A stretch of 36,038 nucleotides of DNA from an uncultured Porphyromonadaceae bacterium (GTDB lineage: Bacteria; Bacteroidota; Bacteroidia; Bacteroidales; Muribaculaceae): positions 1 through 36,038 of the forward strand of contig USMC01000026.1 in the NCBI GenBank assembly GCA_900555715.1, in the 5' to 3' direction. Within the stretch, counting starts at the first letter, position 1; each line of letters opens with the position of its first letter. A program made the translations under genes and the position numbers. Positions 16,061-22,409 of the stretch are shown piece after piece. The notes beneath the pieces are model-generated. The model was not told the origin of the DNA and made no database searches. It saw only the letters and a list, made by a program, of their open reading frames with translations.

Positions 16061-16086
16061 AAAAAAAGCCGCCCGGACGGACGGCT
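16061..16086 (-). terminator. Intrinsic terminator of rpmH
   Basis: On the minus strand an 8-bp stem (16086-16079 with 16074-16067, one G-U pair) and a 4-nt loop are followed by a run of seven T. It lies 18 nt after the rpmH stop. Confidence 0.88.
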
Positions 16087-16104
16087 ATGCTTTCAGAGCT
16101 GGCT

Positions 16105-16260
16105 TTATTTGCCTCCGAGGTGGTCGGAAACGGTGAGCGAAAGGCGTCCTTTGGCACGACGGCGTGCAAGCACTTTGCGTCCATTGGGGGTTGCCATTCT
16201 TTCACGGAAGCCGTGTTTGTTAACTCTCTTGCGGTTAGAAGGTTGGAATGTTCTTTTCAT
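16105..16260 (-). CDS. rpmH: 50S ribosomal protein L34
   Basis: 51 residues, highly basic, beginning MKRTFQPSNRKR and continuing VNKHGFRERMATPNGRKVLARRRAKGR, the unmistakable L34 sequence. The C-terminus carries a short extension (SLTVSDHLGGK) typical of Bacteroidota L34. Part of the large ribosomal subunit near the exit-tunnel region. It has its own full promoter and terminator, so it is a stand-alone unit; rnpA and dnaA, its partners in many bacteria, are not adjacent. Confidence 0.98.
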   Translation of the reverse strand: MKRTFQPSNRKRVNKHGFRERMATPNGRKVLARRRAKGRLSLTVSDHLGGK

Positions 16261-16303
16261 TGCCTTATGTGATTTTCAGATTATTATCGTGCGTTTCGGA
16301 GTG

Positions 16304-16335
16304 CAAATTTAGGCATTTTTTGTCAACTCTGCAAA
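16304..16335 (-). promoter_or_regulatory. Promoter of rpmH
   Basis: Minus strand: TAAATTTG (16311-16304) as exact -7 element and TTTG (16335-16332) as -33 element, spacer 20 nt. Predicted start near 16297, leader about 37 nt. Confidence 0.78.
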
Positions 16336-16346
16336 TTTTTTGATGC

Positions 16347-16628
16347 TCATTTCCTTCTTCTGATGAGCGGAGCTACCAGTTTGAAGAGTTTCAGACCGAA
16401 AAAAGCATATTCGGCGAACGATAAAGCGCCGGTCAGACGTGAGAAAATCGAGTTGGAACCGCCGAAAAGTGGTGCGCGACTTTTCATTGCCTCCACATGC
16501 GATGCGATTTTGAATTTCTGTATCTGCATACGCGCCTGTACGAGCGTGCGGCGCATCCGCAGTTCGTTGAGTGTCATTCCGCCCCATTCCGGGCCGGTTG
16601 GTTGGGGATATGGTGGCAGGTTAAGCAT
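16347..16628 (-). CDS. Small basic protein, last gene of the YtxH/holin-X cluster
   Basis: 93 residues, no family name recognised with confidence. A Pro-rich N-terminus (PPYPQPTGPEWGGM) is followed by a charged helix (ELRMRRTLVQARMQIQKFKI, about 22-41), then a hydrophobic amphipathic C-terminus ending in KLFKLVAPLIRRRK. This layout of charged helix, weak hydrophobic segment and basic tail resembles E. coli YqjK in general shape, and like yqjK it follows a holin-X (YqjE-like) gene. The start overlaps the holin-X stop by 8 nt (ATGCTTAA), supporting translation. Function unknown; the YqjK comparison is inference. Confidence 0.75.
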   Translation of the reverse strand: MLNLPPYPQPTGPEWGGMTLNELRMRRTLVQARMQIQKFKIASHVEAMKSRAPLFGGSNSIFSRLTGALSFAEYAFFGLKLFKLVAPLIRRRK

Positions 16629-16998
16629 TTTCTTCTGTGTTGTTATCGGTCGGCGGATTGAGGATGATGGAGCTGAGGAAACGGGCTATTGGATTTACAA
16701 TCAGCGAAGTGCGTCCGAAGTAGAGCACTGCTATCAGAACTATGTAGAAAAAGGCTACCGAAAAGAATGCCCATACAGGTTCCATCACTCTTGTAAGAGC
16801 AATGCTGACGCCTATCGAGACAAACACCATGACGACAGTAGTGACGATTGTCAGCAGAATGAACAGTGTCGCTACAGACAGAAGCCGTGTGAGTTTCTCG
16901 ACACAGTTGAGTTTCGTATCCTCTATAAGGAGTTTCAGATATTCGCTGACAGCCGACAAAAGCGTCTTGATGGCGGAAGGTTGTTCTGTTTGCTGCAT
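16621..16998 (-). CDS. Holin-X/YqjE-like membrane protein (phage holin family, PF07332-type)
   Basis: 125 residues. The N-terminal amphipathic helix (about 8-40) has the SEYLKLLIEDTKLNCVEKL pattern of the family. Two membrane helices lie at about 42-68 (SVATLFILLTIVTTVVMVFVS) and 78-98 (AFFSVAFFYIVLIAVLYFG), followed by a short tail. The holin name is historical: family members such as E. coli YqjE are chromosomal inner-membrane proteins, and there are no phage genes nearby. It sits between the YtxH-like pair and the small basic protein. Confidence 0.84.
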   Translation of the reverse strand: MQQTEQPSAIKTLLSAVSEYLKLLIEDTKLNCVEKLTRLLSVATLFILLTIVTTVVMVFVSIGVSIALTRVMEPVWAFFSVAFFYIVLIAVLYFGRTSLIVNPIARFLSSIILNPPTDNNTEENA

Positions 16999-17013
16999 AG
17001 TGTGATATTTGTA

Positions 17014-17041
17014 CCTTCCGGATGCGTGCGCACCCGGAAGG
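17014..17041. repeat. Inverted repeat between YtxH-like gene and holin-X gene
   Basis: CCTTCCGG (17014-17021) pairs with CCGGAAGG (17034-17041), 8 bp, around a 12-nt centre that itself contains the palindrome GTGCGCAC (17026-17033). No T-run follows on either strand, so it may be an mRNA processing or stability element, or a protein site, rather than a terminator. Confidence 0.6.
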
Positions 17042-17061
17042 AAGATTAATCGGGCACCGCC

Positions 17062-17256
17062 CTATTCGTGTTTGTCTTCCACCTGAGTGGCAATCATCTC
17101 TACGAACTCGTCGATGTCGTCGGCAGCGATTATGCCTTTTTTCTGCAGGATGACGCGTATGCGGGCGCGGAGTTCTTCGCCGGTCACAGGGGTGAATAAT
17201 GCCGTTGCGGCAGCGCCGATGGCGGCACCGAGGACAAATGTGAATAATCCTTTCAT
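17062..17256 (-). CDS. YtxH-like small membrane-anchored protein (copy 2)
   Basis: 64 residues. An N-terminal Gly/Ala-rich membrane helix (LFTFVLGAAIGAAATALF, residues 4-21) is followed by a TPVTGEELRARIR segment and an acidic C-terminal helix (DDIDEFVEMIATQVEDKHE). It is a shorter paralog of the protein at 17275-17478: both start MKGL, have a GAA-type glycine-zipper helix, a P-x-x-G-x-E turn and an acidic tail. Gap to that gene 18 nt. Role unknown; YtxH/DUF883-like proteins are often induced in stress or stationary phase. Confidence 0.8.
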   Translation of the reverse strand: MKGLFTFVLGAAIGAAATALFTPVTGEELRARIRVILQKKGIIAADDIDEFVEMIATQVEDKHE

Positions 17257-17274
17257 TTCAGGAGGGAATCTGTG

Positions 17275-17478
17275 TTATTTTATTTCTTTGATTTCTTCGG
17301 CAATCTGATCGGCAAGGCTTTCAAGGTCTTTGTCTTTGATGCCGGGAATGTGTGAGCGGATGAATTTCTTGATGTCTTCGCGGGTCTCGCTGCCTTTCTG
17401 AGGTGCGAAAAGAAGGGCAAGAGCGGCACCTGCGACCGCGCCGCCGAGTGCGGCAATTACGATAGGGAGTCCTTTCAT
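17275..17478 (-). CDS. YtxH domain protein (copy 1), first gene of the cluster
   Basis: 67 residues. Membrane helix IVIAALGGAVAGAALALLF (6-24), then the YtxH signature APQKGSETREDIKKFI and a charged helix ending ESLADQIAEEIKEIK. The protein is probably tethered in the inner membrane by its N-terminus with the helical tail in the cytoplasm. Preceded by a complete Bacteroidota promoter with a leader of about 41 nt. It heads a likely four-gene transcript: YtxH, YtxH, holin-X, small basic protein. Confidence 0.86.
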   Translation of the reverse strand: MKGLPIVIAALGGAVAGAALALLFAPQKGSETREDIKKFIRSHIPGIKDKDLESLADQIAEEIKEIK

Positions 17479-17525
17479 ATCTGTGTAGGATTAACGTTAA
17501 TATTATGTTTATTCCTATAACATCA

Positions 17526-17557
17526 CAAAGTTACAAAAAGTTTTTTGTCCTGTCAAA
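17526..17557 (-). promoter_or_regulatory. Promoter of the YtxH/holin-X cluster
   Basis: Minus strand: exact -7 element TAACTTTG (17533-17526) and -33 element TTTG (17557-17554), spacer 20 nt. The -33 element abuts the T-tract of the degP terminator. Confidence 0.8.
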
Positions 17558-17558
17558 G

Positions 17559-17589
17559 AAAAAAGCCGTTCCTGTTCGCGGAACGGCTT
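17559..17589 (-). terminator. Intrinsic terminator of degP
   Basis: On the minus strand a 10-bp perfect stem (17589-17580 with 17572-17563) and a 7-nt loop are followed by TTTTTT. It lies 26 nt after the degP stop. Confidence 0.9.
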
Positions 17590-17615
17590 CCTGTGTTTGG
17601 TATGACGCAACGTGC

Positions 17616-19097
17616 TCAGTCGAGCGCGACGGCGTAGTACGCTGTTTTTCCCGACGGATATATGCCCGTGATGAAGAGCACCTTGTCCTGACCGGCAGGC
17701 GATGTCAGTACCTGGCGGTAGAGCTTTTTAAATTCTTCGGGAGTGTTTATACGTGTTCCGTTGACACTCAGGATGATGAATCCTTTGCTTATGCCGGCTG
17801 CGGCGAAACGACCGGAACGCTCTACATCGGCGACGCTTACGCCGGAACGTATCTCAAGACGCCGGGCTGTTTCCTTGTCGATGCTTTCGAGTGTGGCGCC
17901 GATGATGTCGTTGGATTCAGGGCGGGTCAGGGCAACGTCGCCGCGGTTGTTGCGCAGTGTCGCCTGAGTGGTTCTGGCGGTGCCGTCGCGATAGAATTCT
18001 ATCGTCACAGTGTCGCCGGGGCTGAACCGTGTTATCGCTTCCTGAAGTTCGGCAGTAGAGCGTGTCGGTGCGCCGTTGATATTAACGATGATGTCGCCTT
18101 CCTGCAGATCAGCCTCGCGGGCTGCCGAGCGGTCTTCGACAGATGCCACATATATTCCCGCCGACGGACCTTTGAGTCCTTTTTCGGCTATCAGTTCGGG
18201 CGTGAGTTCGGTGAATGCGATTCCGAGGAATGCGCGCTGTACGGTGCCGTATTCTTTAAGGTCGTCCACAACCTTGCGGACTATCGACGTAGGAATGGCG
18301 AACGAACATCCGGCGTATGCACCTGTCTGTGAATAGATGGCGGTGTTGATGCCGACGAGCTCGCCGTTGAGGTTTACGAGGGCACCGCCGGAGTTGCCCT
18401 GGTTGACAGCGGCGTCGGTCTGGATGTACGATTCTATTCCGCGCGAACGTCCGCCTGTCATAGAGGAGATGTTGCGTGCTTTAGCGCTTATGATGCCCGA
18501 TGTGACAGTGGATGTGAATCCGAAGGGATTGCCTACTGCAAGCACCCATTCGCCGACATGCAGGTTCTCGCTGTCGCCCATAGGGATGACATGAAGTTGC
18601 GGCGCTTCAATCTTTATGAGTGCGAGGTCTGTCACAGGATCGGAGCCTATGACGGTGGCCGGAAAGTTTCTGTTGTCGTTCAGAGTCACTTCCAGGCGCT
18701 CTGCCTGTTCGATGACGTGATTGTTGGTGACGATATAACCGTCGTCAGATATGATTACGCCTGAACCGAGACCGAGCTGCTGCTGGCGCGGTGCTTCCTG
18801 TTGCTGTTGCTGGCGGTTGCCGTAGGGATTGCCGAAAAAGAAGTCGAGCAGCGGGTCGTAGCCTCCGTAACCGCCTCTTTGTGCCTGAGGCGTGGCGAAG
18901 CTTTTGACGCTCACTACGCCATTGACTGTGCTTTCGGCGGCTTTTATGAAATCGTCCTGCGATATGTAGCTGCGCGGTGTGCTTCCTGATGGCGCGGTGC
19001 TGTCAGATGTGCTGACAGATGTGCCGTTGGCAGTGTTGCATGCTGATGCGATAAGGCTCAGCGCTAATGCAATTGTAAGAACTTGTTTCATTTTCAA
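17616..19097 (-). CDS. degP: Do/DegP/HtrA family periplasmic serine protease
   Basis: 493 residues. N-terminal export signal; Cys20 in LIASACNT could be a lipidation site, though the lipobox is degenerate. A low-complexity Gly/Gln-rich linker (about 72-107, with the LA-loop DPLLDFFFGNPYG) precedes the trypsin-like domain with catalytic His127 (TNNHVIE), Asp157 (VTDLALIKI) and Ser236 (GNSGGALVN). Two PDZ domains follow (about 285-385 and 395-485), the first with GIYVASVEDRSAA. It degrades or refolds misfolded envelope proteins. Divergent from an ECF sigma factor gene 165 nt away, which suggests an envelope stress unit. Own -7 element upstream and strong terminator downstream. Confidence 0.96.
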   Translation of the reverse strand: MKMKQVLTIALALSLIASACNTANGTSVSTSDSTAPSGSTPRSYISQDDFIKAAESTVNGVVSVKSFATPQAQRGGYGGYDPLLDFFFGNPYGNRQQQQQEAPRQQQLGLGSGVIISDDGYIVTNNHVIEQAERLEVTLNDNRNFPATVIGSDPVTDLALIKIEAPQLHVIPMGDSENLHVGEWVLAVGNPFGFTSTVTSGIISAKARNISSMTGGRSRGIESYIQTDAAVNQGNSGGALVNLNGELVGINTAIYSQTGAYAGCSFAIPTSIVRKVVDDLKEYGTVQRAFLGIAFTELTPELIAEKGLKGPSAGIYVASVEDRSAAREADLQEGDIIVNINGAPTRSTAELQEAITRFSPGDTVTIEFYRDGTARTTQATLRNNRGDVALTRPESNDIIGATLESIDKETARRLEIRSGVSVADVERSGRFAAAGISKGFIILSVNGTRINTPEEFKKLYRQVLTSPAGQDKVLFITGIYPSGKTAYYAVALD

Positions 19098-19135
19098 AAT
19101 GTCGATTAGTATATATGTTTTTAAGTGATGATATG

Positions 19136-19165
19136 CAAATATAAGTCCAAAAATCCGACTGCAAA
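19136..19165 (-). promoter_or_regulatory. Promoter of degP
   Basis: Minus strand: TATATTTG (19143-19136) is an exact -7 match and TTTG (19165-19162) a possible -33 element with a slightly short spacer of 18 nt. The rest of the AT-rich 165-nt gap up to the sigma gene holds no perfect TAnnTTTG on the plus strand. Confidence 0.6.
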
Positions 19166-19262
19166 TTTTTCATTAAGTTAATTTCACCAAATAAATATCA
19201 GTTTAATAACTTTTCAGCATATCGGTGTAATAATTTTATTTTGACAACGTCTTATTTATAGA

Positions 19263-19790
19263 ATGAAGCGGACAAACGACAAAGAAGAACGGTTTCTGTC
19301 AGTCACCGACCAATATAAGGAGGTGATTGCCAAAGTGTGTATGCTGTATTCGTCGTCTGCGGCGACATTCGAAGATCTCTATCAGGATGTGCTGGCAAAT
19401 CTATGGATAGGGCTCGACAGTTTCCGTGGCGAAGCCAAGATGAGCACGTGGATATACAGGACTGCCATCAATACATGCATCACATCTTACAGGACATCGA
19501 ACCGCCACAGCCCTGCGGCATCGCAGAGCATAGAGAGTTTGCTGGCGGAACCTTCCGACACAGCCGATGCGCAGGAAATGGCGGAACAGCTTGCCGAACT
19601 CAATCGTCTCATTTCATATCTCGGACCTGTCGATAAGGCTCTTATCACTCTCTGGCTGGATGAGAAGCCGTATGCCGAGATTTCACAGATAATGGGAATC
19701 AGCCCGTCGAATGTTGCAGTAAGACTGCACCGCATCAAAGAAAAACTCAGCGACATTGCTGAAAAGGAATCTGAAAGGGAAACAAGATGA
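19263..19790 (+). CDS. ECF-type RNA polymerase sigma factor (RpoE-like)
   Basis: 175 residues with sigma region 2 (about 12-85, including EDLYQDVLANLWIGLDSFRGEAKMSTWIYRTAINTCI, the -10 recognition and melting part) and region 4 (about 115-170) with the helix-turn-helix AEISQIMGISPSNVAVRLHRIKEKL. There is no region 1 or 3, as in ECF factors. The stop overlaps the next gene in ATGA (19787-19790), so it is co-translated with a membrane protein that is the natural candidate for its regulator. No perfect TAnnTTTG lies upstream, consistent with a non-housekeeping (perhaps autoregulated) promoter; this is inference. Confidence 0.94.
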   Translation: MKRTNDKEERFLSVTDQYKEVIAKVCMLYSSSAATFEDLYQDVLANLWIGLDSFRGEAKMSTWIYRTAINTCITSYRTSNRHSPAASQSIESLLAEPSDTADAQEMAEQLAELNRLISYLGPVDKALITLWLDEKPYAEISQIMGISPSNVAVRLHRIKEKLSDIAEKESERETR

Positions 19791-20350
19791 AAGATATTGA
19801 AGAACTCCGCAGCACGTGGAAGAAGGCACGTGTCAAAACAGAAAAGCTCGACAGCGACAACAGGCGTGCGGCGGCTCTGCTCGCGCGTAGCCGTGCTGTC
19901 ACGGCACAGCAGAAGCTTGCACGTCATTATAAGGTGTCGCTGATAGCGTCGCTGCTGATGCCTGTTCTTTCTCCGATGCTCCTCAAGTTGGGATTCTCTG
20001 TCTTCGTCGCACTTCTCTATGCCTTCTATGGAGTTGTTATGGTTTTTGCCAATTTTTCATTCTACAGATACATTGTCAGCACCGATCTTGCTTCATTGCC
20101 TGTTGTGCCGGCATTGTTCCGTGCCGTGAACATCGTACGTCGTCAGAAACTGACAAGCATATTGTCAATGGCATTTGCCTTTATGCTTTGTCTGACTATG
20201 GTGGCTCAGGCATTCTACGACACCGAGGATTCTGTTTTTCTGGGGATGGCGACAGGATTTGTTCTCGCTGTGGTGATAGGAGCTGTAAAAAACAGGAAAT
20301 TGAGCCGTCTTGCCGACTCAATTAAAAAGGAACTCAGCACACTTATCTGA
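19787..20350 (+). CDS. Four-helix membrane protein coupled to the ECF sigma factor; putative regulator
   Basis: 187 residues, no family recognised. A soluble charged N-terminal segment (1-48, helical: DIEELRSTWKKARVKTEKLDS and AAALLARSRAVTA) is followed by membrane helices at about 49-66, 70-90, 122-142 and 149-167 and a basic tail. There is no zinc-binding anti-sigma HxxxCxxC motif and no FecR domain. Co-translation with the sigma gene (ATGA overlap) and the cytoplasmic N-terminal helix fit an anti-sigma factor of non-classical type. Bacteroidales sigma genes followed by such proteins are familiar to me, but the role is inferred from position. Confidence 0.8.
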   Translation: MKDIEELRSTWKKARVKTEKLDSDNRRAAALLARSRAVTAQQKLARHYKVSLIASLLMPVLSPMLLKLGFSVFVALLYAFYGVVMVFANFSFYRYIVSTDLASLPVVPALFRAVNIVRRQKLTSILSMAFAFMLCLTMVAQAFYDTEDSVFLGMATGFVLAVVIGAVKNRKLSRLADSIKKELSTLI

Positions 20351-20359
20351 AAAAATGCG

Positions 20360-20367
20360 TATCTTTG
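20360..20367 (+). promoter_or_regulatory. -7 element of the esterase gene
   Basis: TATCTTTG is an exact TAnnTTTG match 26 nt before the ATG at 20394. No good TTG at the -33 position. It places transcription start after the upstream in-frame ATGs and so supports 20394 as the start. Confidence 0.62.
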
Positions 20368-20393
20368 CCGGTGTAATCAGCATCTTGAATCAC

Positions 20394-21251
20394 ATGAAAC
20401 GAATCATTGCATCTTTTTCATTGCTTGTGGTGACGGCGTTAGCTATGAATGCGCAACCGCAGGAAAAAGAAACGATCGCCTATGGCGACGCTGTCCGCAC
20501 CTATACTATGTACCTGCCTGAGAATATGGCAAAAGGGGCACCGCTTGTTGTATACACCCACGGATATGGCTCTAAAAAGCGCTGGATCAAAGACCTCAAT
20601 GCAGCTGCCGAAAAGCACAAGTTCGCTGTATGCTATCCCGACGGCGCTCCGGACGACCGCGGGAAAGACGGCTGGTTTGTCGGTTATCCTACTCAGTGGC
20701 ACATGGATAAAAATGAGGAAGATTTCTTTGCGGCGCTGCTCGACGAAGTATGTGCCAAGTACGCTCTGAGCCGTGAGAACGTTTTCATGGCAGGCATGTC
20801 GAACGGCGGTGACCTGTGTTATCAGCTCGCATATACCCGTCCGGGTCTTTTCAAGGCTTATGCTTCCGTCGCCGGACTTACGTTCGAGTGGATGTATAAC
20901 GAACGCAAGCTTACGGAGCCGGTTCACTTCCTCGAAATCCACGGCAATGCCGACAAGGTGTCCATGTGGCAGGGCGACCATGAGAATAAGGGCGGATGGG
21001 GCGCATATATTCCCGTTCCTCTTGCTGCCAGCGCCATTGCTGCCAACAACCGCTGCACCACTGTCTCGACCGACTCTTTCCCGACTCTTTCCGACAGCAC
21101 GCGTCTTGTCATCCATACGGTCTATGGCAATTCACCGTCGGGAAAAGATGTTGAGGTTTACGAAGTTCAGGGCGCTCCGCATTCATGGCATGCGAAAGAT
21201 CTTCCGACTTCTGAAATCGTGTGGAAATTTTTCGAAAAAACGATGAAGTAG
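20394..21251 (+). CDS. Secreted alpha/beta-hydrolase, PHB depolymerase/feruloyl esterase-like
   Basis: 285 residues. Signal peptide 1-20 (SLLVVTALAMNAQ). The alpha/beta-hydrolase core shows an oxyanion-hole segment VVYTHGYGSKK (53-62), the nucleophile elbow GMSNG with Ser136, a likely acid Asp187 (IHGNADKVSMW) and a likely base His263 (QGAPHSWH; His266 is the alternative). This is the esterase_PHB/LpqC type, which cleaves ester bonds in polymers or acyl-decorated polysaccharides; the substrate is not predictable. Periplasmic or outside the cell. Start chosen at MKRIIASF because it begins the signal peptide and lies downstream of the -7 element. Confidence 0.87.
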   Translation: MKRIIASFSLLVVTALAMNAQPQEKETIAYGDAVRTYTMYLPENMAKGAPLVVYTHGYGSKKRWIKDLNAAAEKHKFAVCYPDGAPDDRGKDGWFVGYPTQWHMDKNEEDFFAALLDEVCAKYALSRENVFMAGMSNGGDLCYQLAYTRPGLFKAYASVAGLTFEWMYNERKLTEPVHFLEIHGNADKVSMWQGDHENKGGWGAYIPVPLAASAIAANNRCTTVSTDSFPTLSDSTRLVIHTVYGNSPSGKDVEVYEVQGAPHSWHAKDLPTSEIVWKFFEKTMK

Positions 21252-21260
21252 ATTTCCGGT

Positions 21261-22319
21261 CTACCAGATATTGAAACGTATTCCGAAGACGGCTTCTGCT
21301 GTGAGTGTTCCTCCGGCATAAGTCGTCTTCTGGTCGTTCACTATGGCAAGTTCGAACTTGCCCGTCGCTCCGAAGAAGAATCTGCCGCTGTTCCACACTA
21401 CCGCGAGTTTCATACGGTTGTAAAGCGATAGAGAATACTTGTCGATGTCGCTGTTGACAAATCCCTTCCGGATGCCGATGATAGGCGATTCGCTGATTCC
21501 CAACACCCATTTAGGAGCGAAGACCCAGTTGTAGCCGTAGCCTACGCGGATGGCATAATTGAATGTATTGACGCGGTAGTGCTTGTTCTGCCATGTTTCC
21601 GGGATGAACTGCTGTAGGTTTTCCGGCACGAGCGAAAAGTCGAAGTCGAGTTTCTGCCGGTAGAATGAGAAGCCGGTATAGAAGGCTCCCTGGTTCTTTT
21701 TCTGAATACGGCTGAATCCGAACGTGGCGGCTTCTGAGTAGCGTTTATGGTTGAAAAAATAGTATGCGTCGACTCCGAGGGTAGTGTTGTTGATACCGTT
21801 GAACGGTATGTCGAGATTCTTATGCTCGCCAGCCGGTCCGAAACGCCTGATAGTGGTGCCGACATCGTTTTTCATATAATAAGCCTCGGCAGCGAAAAGC
21901 ATGCAGTTGAAGCCGAATCGCCATCGTTTGCGCGAGCTGGGAGCGCCTGACATCAACTGGCTGATGTTGACGTCGTAGCCGGCAGAAACGGCAAGATATG
22001 TAAGATGCAGACCTGCGGATGTCGACGGGTCGGATATCATCTGGATGCGCGTCTTGTTGGGAAGCATGAACCGGTAGCCGTCCGACCAGCTGTCGGTTGT
22101 TACTTTGACATTGAATTTATATCCTGTCGACTTGACGAACGTTGTGTCGTAGCCGTTGAAAAACTTGTCGCCCCAGCGGTATGTCCTTACGCAGAACCTC
22201 GGGAATTTACCCCACGTGGCTATCGAGTCGAGGTTTAGCGACAACGCACTTGCGCTTTGCAATGATGATATTGCAAAGAAAACGATGGAAAGCAATGAGA
22301 TATACGTGGACCTCTTCAT
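21261..22319 (-). CDS. DUF4421 family outer-membrane beta-barrel protein
   Basis: 352 residues. Signal peptide about 1-25 (ISLLSIVFFAISSLQSASA). The start of the mature part (YDTTFVKSTGYKFNVKVTTDSW) is characteristic of DUF4421. Alternating amphipathic strands follow with many aromatic residues (AYYMKND, GVDAYYFFNHKRYSEAATFGFSRIQKKNQGAFYTG split over several strands), ending in FGIRFNIW, a typical barrel C-terminus with terminal aromatic. Function unknown. Own complete promoter. It ends 9 nt from the esterase stop on the opposite strand. Confidence 0.83.
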   Translation of the reverse strand: MKRSTYISLLSIVFFAISSLQSASALSLNLDSIATWGKFPRFCVRTYRWGDKFFNGYDTTFVKSTGYKFNVKVTTDSWSDGYRFMLPNKTRIQMISDPSTSAGLHLTYLAVSAGYDVNISQLMSGAPSSRKRWRFGFNCMLFAAEAYYMKNDVGTTIRRFGPAGEHKNLDIPFNGINNTTLGVDAYYFFNHKRYSEAATFGFSRIQKKNQGAFYTGFSFYRQKLDFDFSLVPENLQQFIPETWQNKHYRVNTFNYAIRVGYGYNWVFAPKWVLGISESPIIGIRKGFVNSDIDKYSLSLYNRMKLAVVWNSGRFFFGATGKFELAIVNDQKTTYAGGTLTAEAVFGIRFNIW

Positions 22320-22344
22320 CTGTCTGCTTGCGCTTTTCGAACCG

Positions 22345-22376
22345 CAAAATTACTAAAAATAGCGCGTAAGAGCAAA
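22345..22376 (-). promoter_or_regulatory. Promoter of the DUF4421 gene
   Basis: Minus strand: exact -7 element TAATTTTG (22352-22345) and -33 element TTTG (22376-22373) with a 20-nt spacer. It lies in the 90-nt gap between the GNAT gene and the DUF4421 gene; leader about 20 nt. Confidence 0.8.
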
Positions 22377-22409
22377 TCGGCTGTCGGGTCAGATATTTAA
22401 AACTGCTTT

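Noticed and set aside
16309..16587. 92-codon minus-strand frame overlapping the 93-residue small basic protein
   Set aside because: Different frame of the same DNA; the competing frame has the 8-nt coupling to the upstream gene and a sensible helical composition, and this one runs into the rpmH promoter.
16621..16998. Prophage remnant suggested by a holin-family protein
   Set aside because: No endolysin, integrase, capsid or other phage gene nearby; holin-X proteins are commonly chromosomal membrane proteins and the YtxH context supports that.
17014..17041. Inverted repeat as intrinsic terminator
   Set aside because: No T-run on either strand and it lies inside a likely operon.
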